A stretch of DNA of 64,000 nucleotides from Holophagaceae bacterium (GCA_016722505.1 JADKJH010000001.1:558001-622000); one strand, 5' to 3'; shown: positions 36,216 through 44,966, counted from the first letter of the stretch. Numbers and translations: made by a program. The notes: generated from the sequence alone by a model not told the origin.

Positions 36216-36964
36216 GCGACATTCCCTGTATCAAGACCCTCACCCTGGTGCCAACCTTGGACGACCTCGTCACGCGCGATCTCGATCACGACTGCGAGGG
36301 CTTTGGCCCACATCATATCTGCGTGAGGGTGGAGGCGGTCGCCGATCTGCCCACCCGTTTCGGTCGCTTCCGCATCGTCGCCTTCTACAACAACCGCGAC
36401 GGCAAGGAGCATATCGCGCTCGTCCATGGCGATGTGCTTGGCCGCGAAGACGTCGTCACACGCCTCCATTCCGAGTGCCTGACCGGCGATGCGCTCGGAT
36501 CAGTTCGATGCGATTGCCGGGATCAGCTCGCCGTCGCGCTCTCGCGCATCGCCCAGGAGCCATGCGGCATTCTCCTGTACCTGCGGCAGGAAGGTCGAAA
36601 CATCGGTCTCTTGAATAAGATCAAGGCCTACTCGCTCCAGGATCACGGACTGGACACCGTCGATGCCAATCTGGCGCTCGGCTTCCGCGACGATGAACGC
36701 GATTATGCCGTCGCAGCGCACATGATCGCGAGCCTCACCGTACGCTCGGTCCGCCTGCTCACCAACAATCCGCGCAAGGTCGAAGAACTCGTGCGCTACG
36801 GCATCCCGGTCAGCGACCGGATTCCCCACGTCATCCCCGCGAATGAATACAATCGCTTTTATCTTGAGACCAAGGCCCATCGTTCGGGGCACCTCATCGA
36901 CTTTGAAGGCAAGCCACACATTCCTGAACAAGACGATCCTGTCCTAGTCGTACCGGAAGGGTAA
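36212..36964 (+). CDS. ribA: GTP cyclohydrolase II
   Basis: First committed enzyme of riboflavin synthesis, opening GTP to the diaminopyrimidine intermediate. 250 aa; only the RibA domain is present (no RibB part). The Zn site is SECLTGDALGSVRCDC. YLRQEGRNIGLLNKIKAY and LTNNPRKVEEL are the GTP-binding and catalytic segments. It appears additional to a standard riboflavin operon and specifically linked to the upstream flavoprotein gene by a 4-nt overlap. Confidence 0.94.
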   Translation: MSDIPCIKTLTLVPTLDDLVTRDLDHDCEGFGPHHICVRVEAVADLPTRFGRFRIVAFYNNRDGKEHIALVHGDVLGREDVVTRLHSECLTGDALGSVRCDCRDQLAVALSRIAQEPCGILLYLRQEGRNIGLLNKIKAYSLQDHGLDTVDANLALGFRDDERDYAVAAHMIASLTVRSVRLLTNNPRKVEELVRYGIPVSDRIPHVIPANEYNRFYLETKAHRSGHLIDFEGKPHIPEQDDPVLVVPEG

Positions 36965-37148
36965 GGTACTGGATAATTTCCTCCCATTCGGCTCTCCCCA
37001 TTTCTGGAACACTTTAGCGACAAGCTCCAAGTAGATGGCCTGCCACAAATACTGATAAAGCCGGTTCGCATTGCTGCCCAAGGCAACTTCCGTTTCTCAG
37101 CGGAGGCAGCCCGGGAGGGGCCCAGGAACGCTTCTTACTTGAAGGCGG

Positions 37149-37634
37149 TTATGGTCCGTAGCGTTTGGGAAGGAAAGTCAGTTCCCGGGATACATCTCCG
37201 ATAACTCGAACTTGTTGCTCATGGGATAGCTGGTCCACCGCCGGATAAATCAGTTCCTCCTCAAGGGCATTGTGGGATATCAAGCGGAGCCGCACCGCCT
37301 CCACCCCTTCCCTGGTCGAAGCAAAGTCAGGCAATGGGTCTTGCATGACCTTTACCGCCCCCGCTAAAGAGGCCATAAAAAAATCGTGATCCTCGCGAAG
37401 GGTCTGGAGGTGGATACCAAGGTCTGGTCGGGCCTCCGCCAAAACAGGGAACACCGCTTTGTGCTCGGCACGGATGTGCACCGCGAGCCGCATCCAAATT
37501 CGATCAAGCAAGGCATGGGCATCCAACCGATGACTGCGGCCCATGGCCGCCATGGCATCCCGGAAGAGCCTATCGATCTCCCTATGGTCAGCCGCCAGGC
37601 GAAAGGTCAGGGTGATGAATTCGGGGCCTTCCAT
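37149..37634 (-). CDS. Hemerythrin-like HHE-domain protein
   Basis: A 161-aa four-helix bundle with metal-ligand-type residues: ADHREIDRLF (helix 1), HIRAEHKAVFP (helix 2), REDHDFF (helix 3) and SHNALEEELIYP (helix 4). These fit a di-iron HHE protein, possibly O2/NO sensing or repair of Fe-S clusters. The start used is ATG 37634 with GGGGAG at 7 nt; an upstream ATG eight codons earlier has no clear site. A convergent gap separates it from ribA. Confidence 0.85.
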   Translation of the reverse strand: MEGPEFITLTFRLAADHREIDRLFRDAMAAMGRSHRLDAHALLDRIWMRLAVHIRAEHKAVFPVLAEARPDLGIHLQTLREDHDFFMASLAGAVKVMQDPLPDFASTREGVEAVRLRLISHNALEEELIYPAVDQLSHEQQVRVIGDVSRELTFLPKRYGP

Positions 37635-37691
37635 TGGCGGTCTCCCCGAAATAATCATTAATAGAAGGTCTGTCTGTCGTGGATCCTGCCA

Positions 37692-38021
37692 TCAAGAATG
37701 GACGGAAACATAGACCACCACGAGTTCCGAGCCTGGGGAACTCGCGATCTCATGCTTCTCTTTGGGCTCTACAAGAAAGGACACGCCAGGCTGAAGTGGA
37801 TGGGAAACACCATCGACGGTCAGGGTGCCTTCTCCGGATTCGATGTAGAACATTTCGGTCATGTCTGGATGGGCATGGGCGGGCGCGACCTGGCCCGGCG
37901 AGAAACAGGCTCGAACGAACTGCATAACATGCGGAACCATGCCCGAACCCACAAGCATGCGCTTTTGGATACCGGTGCCAAGGGATGCGATGGGGAGGTC
38001 TTCTAGAGAATGGATTCGCAT
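37692..38021 (-). CDS. Cupin-domain protein
   Basis: A 109-aa single cupin with intact metal-site motifs: PAHAHPDMTEMFYIESGEGTLTV (HxH...E) and PGVSFLVEPKEKHEI (motif 2 His). Small stand-alone cupins of this kind are found as metal-binding isomerases or sensors; the substrate is unknown. It lies 57 nt upstream of the hemerythrin-like gene in the same direction, so the two may be co-transcribed. Confidence 0.87.
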   Translation of the reverse strand: MRIHSLEDLPIASLGTGIQKRMLVGSGMVPHVMQFVRACFSPGQVAPAHAHPDMTEMFYIESGEGTLTVDGVSHPLQPGVSFLVEPKEKHEIASSPGSELVVVYVSVHS

Positions 38022-38197
38022 GCCCCATTATAACCTTCGCGAACCGTTAGGACCTTTTGAGAATTAGAGCGGTACGTCAACATCGCCTTGACCAAGGAGC
38101 CTGTCTGAATTCGGCCCTAGATTGTCTTATAAATATCTCGCTGCCGAAACGCCCATTCCTAGCTACAGAGCGGCCTCGTTTAACAGAGGAACGAACC

Positions 38198-38866
38198 ATG
38201 GACCAAAACTATGGACTACCCTGCGCACCGGGAAATATAAGCCCAGCACTGTTTCAGGCCATGGTCGAGCAGGCTGGCGATGCAATCATTTTCATCGACA
38301 ACGACGGCACGATCCAGGCTTGGAGCCGTGGGGCTGAAGTCATATTCGGCTATTCCGCAGCCGAAGCCCTCGCCAACAGCCTTGATGTCATTATTCCAGA
38401 GCCATTGCGAAAGGCCCACTGGGCAGGTTTTCACAAAGCCATCGAAATGGGTCACACCAGGAACGGTGACAAGATACTGACCACTCGGGCGATCCACAAA
38501 GACGGACGTTTTTTGGGCGCGGGGGTTTGTTTGGGTGTTTTGGTGGGGGGGTTTTGGGTTTTGGCTGGGGGGGGGGGGGGGGGGGGGTTTTTTGTGGGGT
38601 TTTTTTGGGGGGTGTGTTTTTTGTTTTTTTTTGGTTTTGGCTTGTTTTTTGTTTGGTCTGTTTTGGCGTTTTGGGGGGGTTTTGGTGTCTTTTTGGCGGG
38701 TTTGGCCCCCCCTGTTTTTTGTTCTCCTTTTTTTTGTAAAGTGTATGTCGATCTACACTTTTGCATCATCAAGGATGACTCTGGCACTGCCGCAGGGGCA
38801 CTTGCCATAGGGCGCGATTGCACCGAACGCTATCTGGCCGAAAAGGCACGTAATAAAGCTGTTTAG
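38198..38866 (+). CDS. PAS-domain sensor protein interrupted by an adenine-free G/T tract
   Basis: The start ATG 38198 follows AGAGGA. Residues about 15-105 form the first part of a PAS domain (DAIIFIDNDGTIQAWSRGAEVIFGY, then RAIHKDGR). At 38510 the sequence enters a 228-bp tract that reads as Gly/Phe-rich nonsense. At 38738 normal coding resumes with KVYVDLHFCIIKDDSG and a PAC-type end GRDCTERYLAEKARN. Removing the tract joins DGR to KVYVDLHF perfectly, giving a normal 146-aa single-PAS protein. The protein as sequenced (222 aa) is unlikely to fold as a PAS domain across the insert. Confidence 0.7.
   Translation: MDQNYGLPCAPGNISPALFQAMVEQAGDAIIFIDNDGTIQAWSRGAEVIFGYSAAEALANSLDVIIPEPLRKAHWAGFHKAIEMGHTRNGDKILTTRAIHKDGRFLGAGVCLGVLVGGFWVLAGGGGGGGFFVGFFWGVCFLFFFGFGLFFVWSVLAFWGGFGVFLAGLAPPVFCSPFFCKVYVDLHFCIIKDDSGTAAGALAIGRDCTERYLAEKARNKAV
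38510..38737. repeat. 228-bp adenine-free G/T low-complexity insert
   Basis: Not one A occurs in the tract; G and T dominate, with a run of 21 G at 38567-38587 and many T runs. The length is a multiple of three. Probable assembly or sequencing artefact; a real G-quadruplex-prone insertion is the alternative. Confidence 0.85.
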
Positions 38867-38985
38867 CCCGCAAAGGACACGCTCATAATTGTGGCCAGCT
38901 ATGATCACTCATGGCGGGGGTGGTTGCTGCACTATTGCGCTCTGCCCCACTTGCGACGGTACGGATGCACCAGTGAAGGTTCAAC

Positions 38986-39006
38986 TACCTGGTGCACTAC
39001 CAGGTA
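38986..39006. repeat. Perfect stem-loop
   Basis: TACCTGGT-GCACT-ACCAGGTA: 8-bp perfect arms with a 5-nt loop in a non-coding region. No T-run follows. Confidence 0.6.
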
Positions 39007-39174
39007 CTTGATTTCTGTGTTTTCGAAGTCACGCATCTTGAATCGTAATATCCGAGTGAGCCTCTGCTGCGAAGCTCAAATCGTCGGCACCCTGATCCAC
39101 TCATTGAAAGCACATCAACTCCCAGACCACCCTAGAGCAGCCTTCTCGCCTCGATGGGGGGTTCAAGGCCGACT

Positions 39175-39499
39175 GCAATAACGTCGTCCATTTTGCTGTT
39201 TTGTCTTAGATATCTGAAAATCTATCCAAGCGCGCCATCGGCGCATATTGCCTGGACAGATAGGATGCTGTGCAGATATTCATGCGTTGCTGTTGCGCAT
39301 GTCGTAGGTCAGTGGTGCTGGTGCTGACGATATTGGGCCCAATATCATAAGCAGTGCTAAAAAGCACTTCCCAGCACCACTTTTACATAACATTCATTAT
39401 GTAATCCTATTTTCAGCACAACTACAACGTATGCTGCACTAGAATGTGATCTGTTTTCTTAGATATTAACAAAAATAGCAAAATGGACGACGTTATTGC
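39175..39499. mobile_element. MITE-like element with 23-bp perfect terminal inverted repeats
   Basis: The 325-bp element is bounded by identical inverted termini of 23 bp (GCAATAACGTCGTCC... at 39175-39197 and its complement at 39477-39499). The termini continue imperfectly for about 20 bp more. The interior folds strongly: the 18-bp palindrome GATATTGGGCCCAATATC at 39329-39346 lies inside GTGGTGCTGG/CCAGCACCAC arms. No coding capacity. No clear target duplication is seen, so the family and transposase are unknown. Confidence 0.72.
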
Positions 39500-40141
39500 G
39501 TCATTTAAGTCAGAACTACCACCTGGAAATCTATCTTAAATTCCTGCCTCGACCGTCCGGCCGAGTCATCCCAAGTAGGGGCCGTGGCGGGTCAACAGGA
39601 ACATGCATCCGGACGCCCATGAGTGACCATAGGGTTGCTTCCAACACCCACCCAGTCCCCAGCAACCTTGCTTGCCCTTGTCGTACTCCCATGTCGGGCA
39701 TCAAGGTATGCACGGGATACTAACTGGAGACACACCCCGCGATACACACGAGCACTGGCATATTCCCCGCGAGGAATTATCACTTCAGGTGACTGTCTCA
39801 ATAAAATATATCTAATTGTTAACATTGTTATTGTTATATAATATTACTTAACAGATGTCGAGAGTGAAACTTAGCACTTACTTTTGGAGGTACTGGTGAT
39901 CTGAATGACTAAAATTATGCTGCGGCAGAGGATCTGGGGAGGTTCTATTGAATTCTTAGAATATACAAGTTTAGTTATTTTATCTATTTACATTTGATCC
40001 GCCCCCGAACCGAGGTTGCTGTCTGACGGGAATTTATTAGCACTCAACTTAGCACTTCAAAAATCGCTTCCGAATTCCTTCTGAGAGCGGTTCAAAGTGT
40101 TCTGAACCCCCCCTAATGCGCCCCTGGGGCCTGCAAACTGC

Positions 40142-40435
40142 TTACGCCGTCGGTAGCCCGCGACCGCTTGCACTTTGCTGCCAGACATATTCATAAACGC
40201 GCTGGGCGATGGTGTCTGTATCCGCTTCCGTGAATGGGGGTCGGGGTAGTGAACGGTACAGATTGTCCAGGATGAAGACCTGTACATCGGCCTGGGTCGC
40301 TGCCTTTTTGGTCCATTCCCGCATGCGCCCGATGTGGTCCTGCAACGCGGCCAACATGTCCCGGCTGGCCTGCTTGAGTCGCTCTTTATCCCCCTTGCTG
40401 ATGTCATTATTTAAAAGCATGTCGAATATCGACAA
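40142..40435 (-). pseudogene. C-terminal relic of a type I restriction HsdR subunit
   Basis: A 97-codon frame reads LLNNDISKGDKERLKQASRD followed by an IGRMREWTKK segment and LDNLYRSLPRPPFTEADTDT with IAQRVYEYVWQQ. This pattern (helical linker, then DxLPxx(Y/F)TxxxxxxxxxxVYxHVW) matches the extreme C-terminus of type I R subunits. The motor and nuclease domains are absent, so only a remnant survives. The assignment rests on the motif pattern, not a database search. Confidence 0.55.
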
Positions 40436-40446
40436 TTATTATTAAC

Positions 40447-40604
40447 TTATGCTTTCATCCATGGCACGCAGTTGCTCTGCATCCAGGCCCGCCGCAAGTT
40501 CAACAAGAGCGGCAGGGTGGCGTTGACGTTGGTGATGGCTTTGCCGTGGCGCTCATGGGCATCGATCTGCAGTTCAAGAATGTTGCGTGACCAGCCGTGC
40601 TCAA
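40447..40604 (-). pseudogene. Relic of a YhcG/DUF1016 PDDEXK-associated protein
   Basis: Minus-strand codons read IEHGWSRNILELQIDAHERH then GKAITNVNATLP and stop at a TAA. EHGWSRNIL...QI...GKAITN is the hallmark of the DUF1016 N-terminal domain of YhcG-type nucleases, frequent passengers of type I restriction loci. No start and no nuclease domain remain. An alternative frame near the end gives AALVELAAGLDAEQLRAM, suggesting a frameshift. Confidence 0.55.
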
Positions 40605-40852
40605 TGCTCGCCTGGACGGACCCGGAGGCGGGTATCTGCTACGACACAGCGACCGTTATCACGACGGAGCCGAACGAGCTGGTGGCTGACCTGCCCCACC
40701 ACCGGATGCCCGCCATCCTGCCCGCGTAGGACTGGGCGACGTGGTTGGACCCGGCAGCCTCCTTTACTACCCTTCTGGCGCTTCTTCGGCCCTGCCCGTC
40801 GAAATGGCTGGATGTTCGGGCCGGTGGCCCGCAGGAATTCAGCTTGGCCTGA
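40604..40852 (+). pseudogene. Relic of an SRAP/YedK (HMCES) peptidase gene
   Basis: One frame reads MLAWTDPEAG, TTEPNELVADLPHHRMPAIL, then a TAG, then DWATWLDPAASFTTLLALLR and ends at TGA 40850-40852. The TTExNEL...(I/L)xxRMPxILP..DWxxWLDP pattern is the core of SOS-response-associated peptidases, which cap abasic sites in single-stranded DNA. The N-terminal catalytic Cys2 region is missing and there is an in-frame stop at 40727-40729, so it is non-functional. Confidence 0.65.
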
Positions 40853-40950
40853 TCGGCTCCACGGGCCAGAAGCTCGTGAACTCAATTCCGAGTTTCGATG
40901 GCCAACGCTAGGGTATGGATGCTAAATGAAAAGGCCCGGTTGTAGGCAAA

Positions 40951-42927
40951 TTAGAGCCATTCGGAGGGAACAAGGGCCGCGCCATCTCGCCATTCCTCTA
41001 CTAGATGGACGTTCTGGCTAGCACCCCATACATCCGATCCGGCGTGGTCAAGAACCAGGATCTGGAGACCATCAGCGAATTTCTCAATCGCCGAGCCCAA
41101 GACCTCAAAGACCTTTTTGACAGCTTCGAGATCCTCATCGGCAAGAACCGGATCGTCACCAATCACCTGCCTACCGGCTAGTTTTCTCGGGAAATAGACC
41201 TGACTTGGTTGATCAAGAACAAGCAGGCTTGGCACGGGGTTGCCCATTTGGCTCAGGAACAACTCGTGCAAAGCAAGCAAAGTAGCCACGTGATATGACA
41301 ACCAGTTCGCACCGCTGCCAATTTCCCAAAGAAAGTCAGGCCGTCCAGAACTCCCAGTGACCCGAACCGTTAGATCGTCGATGTTAAGCACAGCAGGATC
41401 TTGAGGACGTTCCGTGTCCAATCCAGGAAGGAACCGGGCCATTGATGCCGACACGTATTGCAGTGCACCTCGCTGCCGATCACGCGCTGTAGCATCCGAC
41501 GATGCCGCGCGAAGGCTTGCAAGGCGTTCCTTGAGGTCGGCGACCTCGGCAGTGAAAGTAGGGTCACCTTGCGGGGCCTTCATCACTTTCAATGCCTGTT
41601 CCATACGACCAAGGAACCGATCAACTGAGGCCCTGCGCCATTGTTCATCTCGAATACGAGTTGACCGAGTGACCACCGCCTCCTGTCTTATCCGGACGCC
41701 TTTCAGGCGGTCGCTCAGGTTCCGTATCGTCTCGCGCACCTGAACGAGTTCTTTGTCGAATACGGCGGGAATAGGATCGAGGTGTCGGGCGGTTGCCTCC
41801 ACATTTGCCAACGCGTCGCAAAGGACGTTCAATTCCTCCTCAGCACCATGAAAGGGGCCACCACATACTGGGCACATCGGATCCTGTATTTCTGCGAGAT
41901 CCCGAAGCCACCGAGAGAGTTGAAGCCGATCACGCTGTTTCTTAATCGCCCCGGTATAGTCGTCCACCGTGGCACGAAGACGTGTCATATTCTCAATTCG
42001 GGCCTTAACCTCGGATAATTGCAAAGATAAGGCTCCTTCTTCCTGATCCAAAGTCGCCGATTCTATGGCTGCGGCATCAAGGGCCGTGTCAGTAACGTTG
42101 GTGTCAGCGGATGTTTTTGTAATTACTTCTTCGAGGGCAACTAAGAGTTCGTCGTCGCGCCGCCCGAGGACAGCGAGTTCGGATGAAAGCATCCCTAGAT
42201 CCCGAGCCTCAGAAACCCAGGTATGAAGTTCCGCTCGCCATTGTGAGGAAGCCTGCCGCTGAGCATCGAGTTCCCGTTCCTTTCGCCGAAGTTCTCGAAC
42301 GAGCATGTCGATTTCCCACTGCCGAGCGAGTAGCTCCGGAGTAACGGCCCCAAGAACATATGGAAAGATCGTCCGGAGCTTCTCCTTGTGTTCGACGGTA
42401 TCTGCCCCAAAGAACAATACATCCGGGTTCGCAACTATATTCTGTGGCTGAAACGTAAACGCCAGGAGGTCTCGAAAGCTCGGTCGCCCCTTGAATCCAC
42501 CAGCCAACCCGGTGGGGTCAAAGCCGAGATTAGACAATCCAGCAAGTCTGTCTAGCATCCTTTTAACGCCATCGACGTTTGTGTTTTTATCGACGATGGA
42601 TTGAGGGATCTCTACGGTATTCCCCTCAAGCAAAAACATATCGCCCGTGCTTTGTTGGTTACCGGGTTCACGTCGCGCAAGAAGTTTCTCCCCCTCGCTT
42701 GTTCCAATAACAATTCCGAACCAGGAACAGGCATCGCGTATGGTCATTACCGGAACGGCACATCGTTCTGAACCAAGGCAGTAGTCAATGATCGGGATTA
42801 CGGCTGATTTTCCCGTCTTCGAGGCTCCAGTGATCACATTGAGTTTGCCTTCGGCAAGGCGGAGGATTCGCGGCCCACGCTGATCTGATCGTGGCCATAG
42901 AATTATGCTTTTGATATGAAAGCGCAT
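40951..42927 (-). CDS. ABC-3C system ATPase (DUF3732, SMC/Rad50-like)
   Basis: A 658-aa ATPase, the engine of an ABC-three-component conflict system. Walker A is GASKTGKSAVIPIIDYCLGS (residues about 34-53). Long coiled-coil arms flank a zinc-hook-like CPVCGG near residue 350. The signature region IGSGANWLSYHVATLLAL is a degenerate ABC motif, and Walker B is LLVLDQPSQVYFP, the form typical of DUF3732. A final LQILVLDHAG supplies the H-loop. It is last in a three-gene operon, 1 nt after the middle component. Known biology of the family is prediction-based: an ATP-gated sensor that licenses a nuclease effector against invaders. Confidence 0.88.
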   Translation of the reverse strand: MRFHIKSIILWPRSDQRGPRILRLAEGKLNVITGASKTGKSAVIPIIDYCLGSERCAVPVMTIRDACSWFGIVIGTSEGEKLLARREPGNQQSTGDMFLLEGNTVEIPQSIVDKNTNVDGVKRMLDRLAGLSNLGFDPTGLAGGFKGRPSFRDLLAFTFQPQNIVANPDVLFFGADTVEHKEKLRTIFPYVLGAVTPELLARQWEIDMLVRELRRKERELDAQRQASSQWRAELHTWVSEARDLGMLSSELAVLGRRDDELLVALEEVITKTSADTNVTDTALDAAAIESATLDQEEGALSLQLSEVKARIENMTRLRATVDDYTGAIKKQRDRLQLSRWLRDLAEIQDPMCPVCGGPFHGAEEELNVLCDALANVEATARHLDPIPAVFDKELVQVRETIRNLSDRLKGVRIRQEAVVTRSTRIRDEQWRRASVDRFLGRMEQALKVMKAPQGDPTFTAEVADLKERLASLRAASSDATARDRQRGALQYVSASMARFLPGLDTERPQDPAVLNIDDLTVRVTGSSGRPDFLWEIGSGANWLSYHVATLLALHELFLSQMGNPVPSLLVLDQPSQVYFPRKLAGRQVIGDDPVLADEDLEAVKKVFEVLGSAIEKFADGLQILVLDHAGSDVWGASQNVHLVEEWRDGAALVPSEWL

Positions 42928-42928
42928 A

Positions 42929-43417
42929 TTAAAACTCTACCTTTAGGATTCCAGTGACTTCAAACAAGGTGAGATCTCGGCACCAGGCTCCGAGCTTCTC
43001 CGCTGCCTTAATGAGATCCGCCACGGATCGTCCGTCTGGCGGAGGCGGGGCAAAGGAACTAGGCCAGATCACGGCCTCCGAGGGGACAAGTGAGAGCAAT
43101 CCCGTCCGGATACCGATCCTCAGGGATCGCAGAGTGAGGTCACGCATCGCCAACATTCGTGGCTGGATTGCAAAGAGTAGGTCCGCCTGATTTTGGAATT
43201 TTTCTTCAAACTTCCGGATACCAGAGCCAGCTTGAGTTGCACTAACCTCCTGCAATGAGCGGGCATGAAATACGACTGGGAGCACTAGGAAGGCCAACGA
43301 CAGAGGAGTGCCGTTTGGACTAGAAGGTGGACAGTAACCGCATGAAAATCGCCACAGTAAAGTGGCCCCAAGGGCTGGATTCTGCATGGCTTGAATCTCG
43401 TTAAGAAGGCGCGTCAC
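42929..43417 (-). CDS. ABC-3C system middle component
   Basis: A 162-aa protein fitting the three-component ABC system middle-component families. Features: an N-terminal NPALGATLLWRFSCGY, a hydrophobic core LSLAFLVLPVVFHARSL, a helical linker with RMLAMRDLTLRSLRIG, and a C-terminal AEKLGAWCRDLTLFEVTGIL. The start is GTG 43417, overlapping the TGA of the effector gene (GTGA). It has no enzymatic motif and probably bridges ATPase and effector. Confidence 0.85.
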   Translation of the reverse strand: MTRLLNEIQAMQNPALGATLLWRFSCGYCPPSSPNGTPLSLAFLVLPVVFHARSLQEVSATQAGSGIRKFEEKFQNQADLLFAIQPRMLAMRDLTLRSLRIGIRTGLLSLVPSEAVIWPSSFAPPPPDGRSVADLIKAAEKLGAWCRDLTLFEVTGILKVEF

Positions 43418-44670
43418 GGTTCGTCCCCTTCTTCCTTTATGGGGGCCTGCACGTCTTCCGACTGCGAGGTGCTATGGGAAGTATTCCTGGACAGGATCTC
43501 GTGGTATCGGGGATGCCAACCAACTTGAAGAGTATCTGCCATTGTATGGAAGCTACCAGGCACGAAATAGGCGGGGATATCCATGCCTTGTAGTCGGAGT
43601 TGTAGCCCCATGCAGTGGGCAAGTAGTAGTCGCCCGCGATCTTCTTCGATAGCCCCCCTCTGCTCGATCTCGACACGGGTTCGTTGGCTATCCCAAGCTC
43701 GTTGAAGGCCGTCTTCAAATTCAAAAAAACTATTTTCGACTACATCTCCGCGTTCGCTCCAGGTTGTTCGGTCTACTGCCGCACGTAAAAAATCATTTAC
43801 TGCGCGAACGAGTTCATTCTCAATGCAGTTAATTGCCTTTAATTGACTCACATAAGTTCTGTTTCGTAGCTCCTTCCTAACATCAGCGGGCATAACCTCA
43901 GCCCTGGTGGAGGGAAGAAGGCTGTCAGACCTATCGAATTTTTTGGCGGATGCAACTAACTGCTTGTTAAATTCATCCCAATCAACAACAGCCGGTATTT
44001 TCTTTTCAATACACCGGTCGATGGTTCGTTTTGTCCAGCCCAGCAAGTGCTGGAGTATTTCCTCCAGGGCACCCTCGCTTAAGGCCTTTTCTCCTAATAA
44101 CGGCAGCAAGTCGCCGTTTGGGTCCCCGGACCCATTTACTAGTGAAACATTCATGAAAAGAAGAGCAACGGCCTCATCCGAAGCAGACAAAACACCATCA
44201 ATAAATACTCGTAGGTTCTTAGGCAGGCTTCCACGCCCTGCCCGTTTAGGGGCGGGGCCCCAAATTTCGTCCCGAAGAGCTAGAACAAGGGCCTCTGCCT
44301 CTTTTTGATTCGTTGCCGCATGAATCCTGTCAATCACACTTCCGTGGTGGTTTTGGGCAACGTAGAGGATGAAGTTGGTCTCTTGCTTAAGTGCCCCCCC
44401 TCGGATGGCAAGCATCCAGTTGTATAGGGTTTTCCATAGATCAAGTGAACGATCTGACACGGGGTTGTGAGCAAGGCCACTTTTATCTTGCTCGACGGTG
44501 TCCCCTGCCGGATCAGCGGTAGCTACATCATCAAGGTGCTCGATAGAAACTGATTGGCCAGGGCGGGCACGAAGGAGGTGGGCAACGGTCCGGGTGATCT
44601 GGAGAGAATACCCATACAACTGCCCAGGCACTTGGGTGCTACGCCTTGTTGCTCCGGGCTTTTTTGTCAT
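43414..44670 (-). CDS. ABC-3C effector with PD-(D/E)XK-like N-terminal domain
   Basis: A 418-aa first gene of the ABC-3C operon. The N-terminus (GQLYGYSLQITRTVAHLL, then VSIEHLDDVA, then TVEQDKSG and SDRSLDLWKTLYNWM) has the E...D...(E/Q)xK spacing and the LWKTL motif of the Cap4/DUF4297-like nuclease group. I infer a restriction-like fold with D50-ish, E/Q and K as catalytic candidates. Residues about 200-400 are the system-specific C-terminal domain (LLGWTKRTIDRCI, RNRTYVSQLKAI, EFEDGLQRAWDSQR). The nuclease activity is inferred, not shown. Confidence 0.78.
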   Translation of the reverse strand: MTKKPGATRRSTQVPGQLYGYSLQITRTVAHLLRARPGQSVSIEHLDDVATADPAGDTVEQDKSGLAHNPVSDRSLDLWKTLYNWMLAIRGGALKQETNFILYVAQNHHGSVIDRIHAATNQKEAEALVLALRDEIWGPAPKRAGRGSLPKNLRVFIDGVLSASDEAVALLFMNVSLVNGSGDPNGDLLPLLGEKALSEGALEEILQHLLGWTKRTIDRCIEKKIPAVVDWDEFNKQLVASAKKFDRSDSLLPSTRAEVMPADVRKELRNRTYVSQLKAINCIENELVRAVNDFLRAAVDRTTWSERGDVVENSFFEFEDGLQRAWDSQRTRVEIEQRGAIEEDRGRLLLAHCMGLQLRLQGMDIPAYFVPGSFHTMADTLQVGWHPRYHEILSRNTSHSTSQSEDVQAPIKEEGDEP

Positions 44671-44830
44671 GGTTCAGAACTCACTGGGCCAATCCCTTGC
44701 TTCTGAGAGATGGGCTTAGGCATAGCCTGTACGTGAAGGAGGATTGCGCGAGGTAATTGCAAAAAGAATAGCCTGGGAACCAAGATCGGGCTATGGCGTC
44801 CAAAACTATGCATGCCTTCCATTTGAATCC

Positions 44831-44966
44831 ATGGCTGTCCCTACCTTTGCTGACATAACCCCTCCTTTGCTTCAGGTCCTGGCAGCCCACGAGGATGGGA
44901 TCGAGGTCGCCAAGGTATACGACATCATCGCGAAGGCGGTGAATCTGTCCGAAGAAGACCGGGCAC
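44831..44966 (+). pseudogene. mrr: Truncated Mrr restriction endonuclease N-terminus
   Basis: ATG 44831 opens about 45 codons reading MAVPTFADITPPLLQVLAAH then EDGIEVAKVYDIIAKAVNLS EEDRA. This is the Mrr N-terminal winged-helix domain (Mrr_N), which recognises modified DNA. After about nt 44966 the frame becomes antisense to the secreted-protein gene, so the catalytic domain is gone. The junction marks the right edge of the island. Confidence 0.7.

Larger units (their letters stand above)
38867..40141. other. AT-rich non-coding stretch with repeats
   Basis: About 1.3 kb without a recognisable gene. Composition drops sharply in GC compared with both flanks, especially 39340-39520 and 39800-40060. 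It contains a stem-loop (38986-39006), a MITE-like element (39175-39499) and a 12-nt direct repeat AACTTAGCACTT at 39868-39879 and 40046-40057. Short open frames here show no familiar motif. It marks the left side of the foreign island. Confidence 0.6.

Noticed and set aside
38510..38866. A glycine/phenylalanine-rich membrane protein encoded by the G/T tract
   Set aside because: The sequence is adenine-free low-complexity DNA; the peptide is an accident of composition and deleting it restores a PAS domain.
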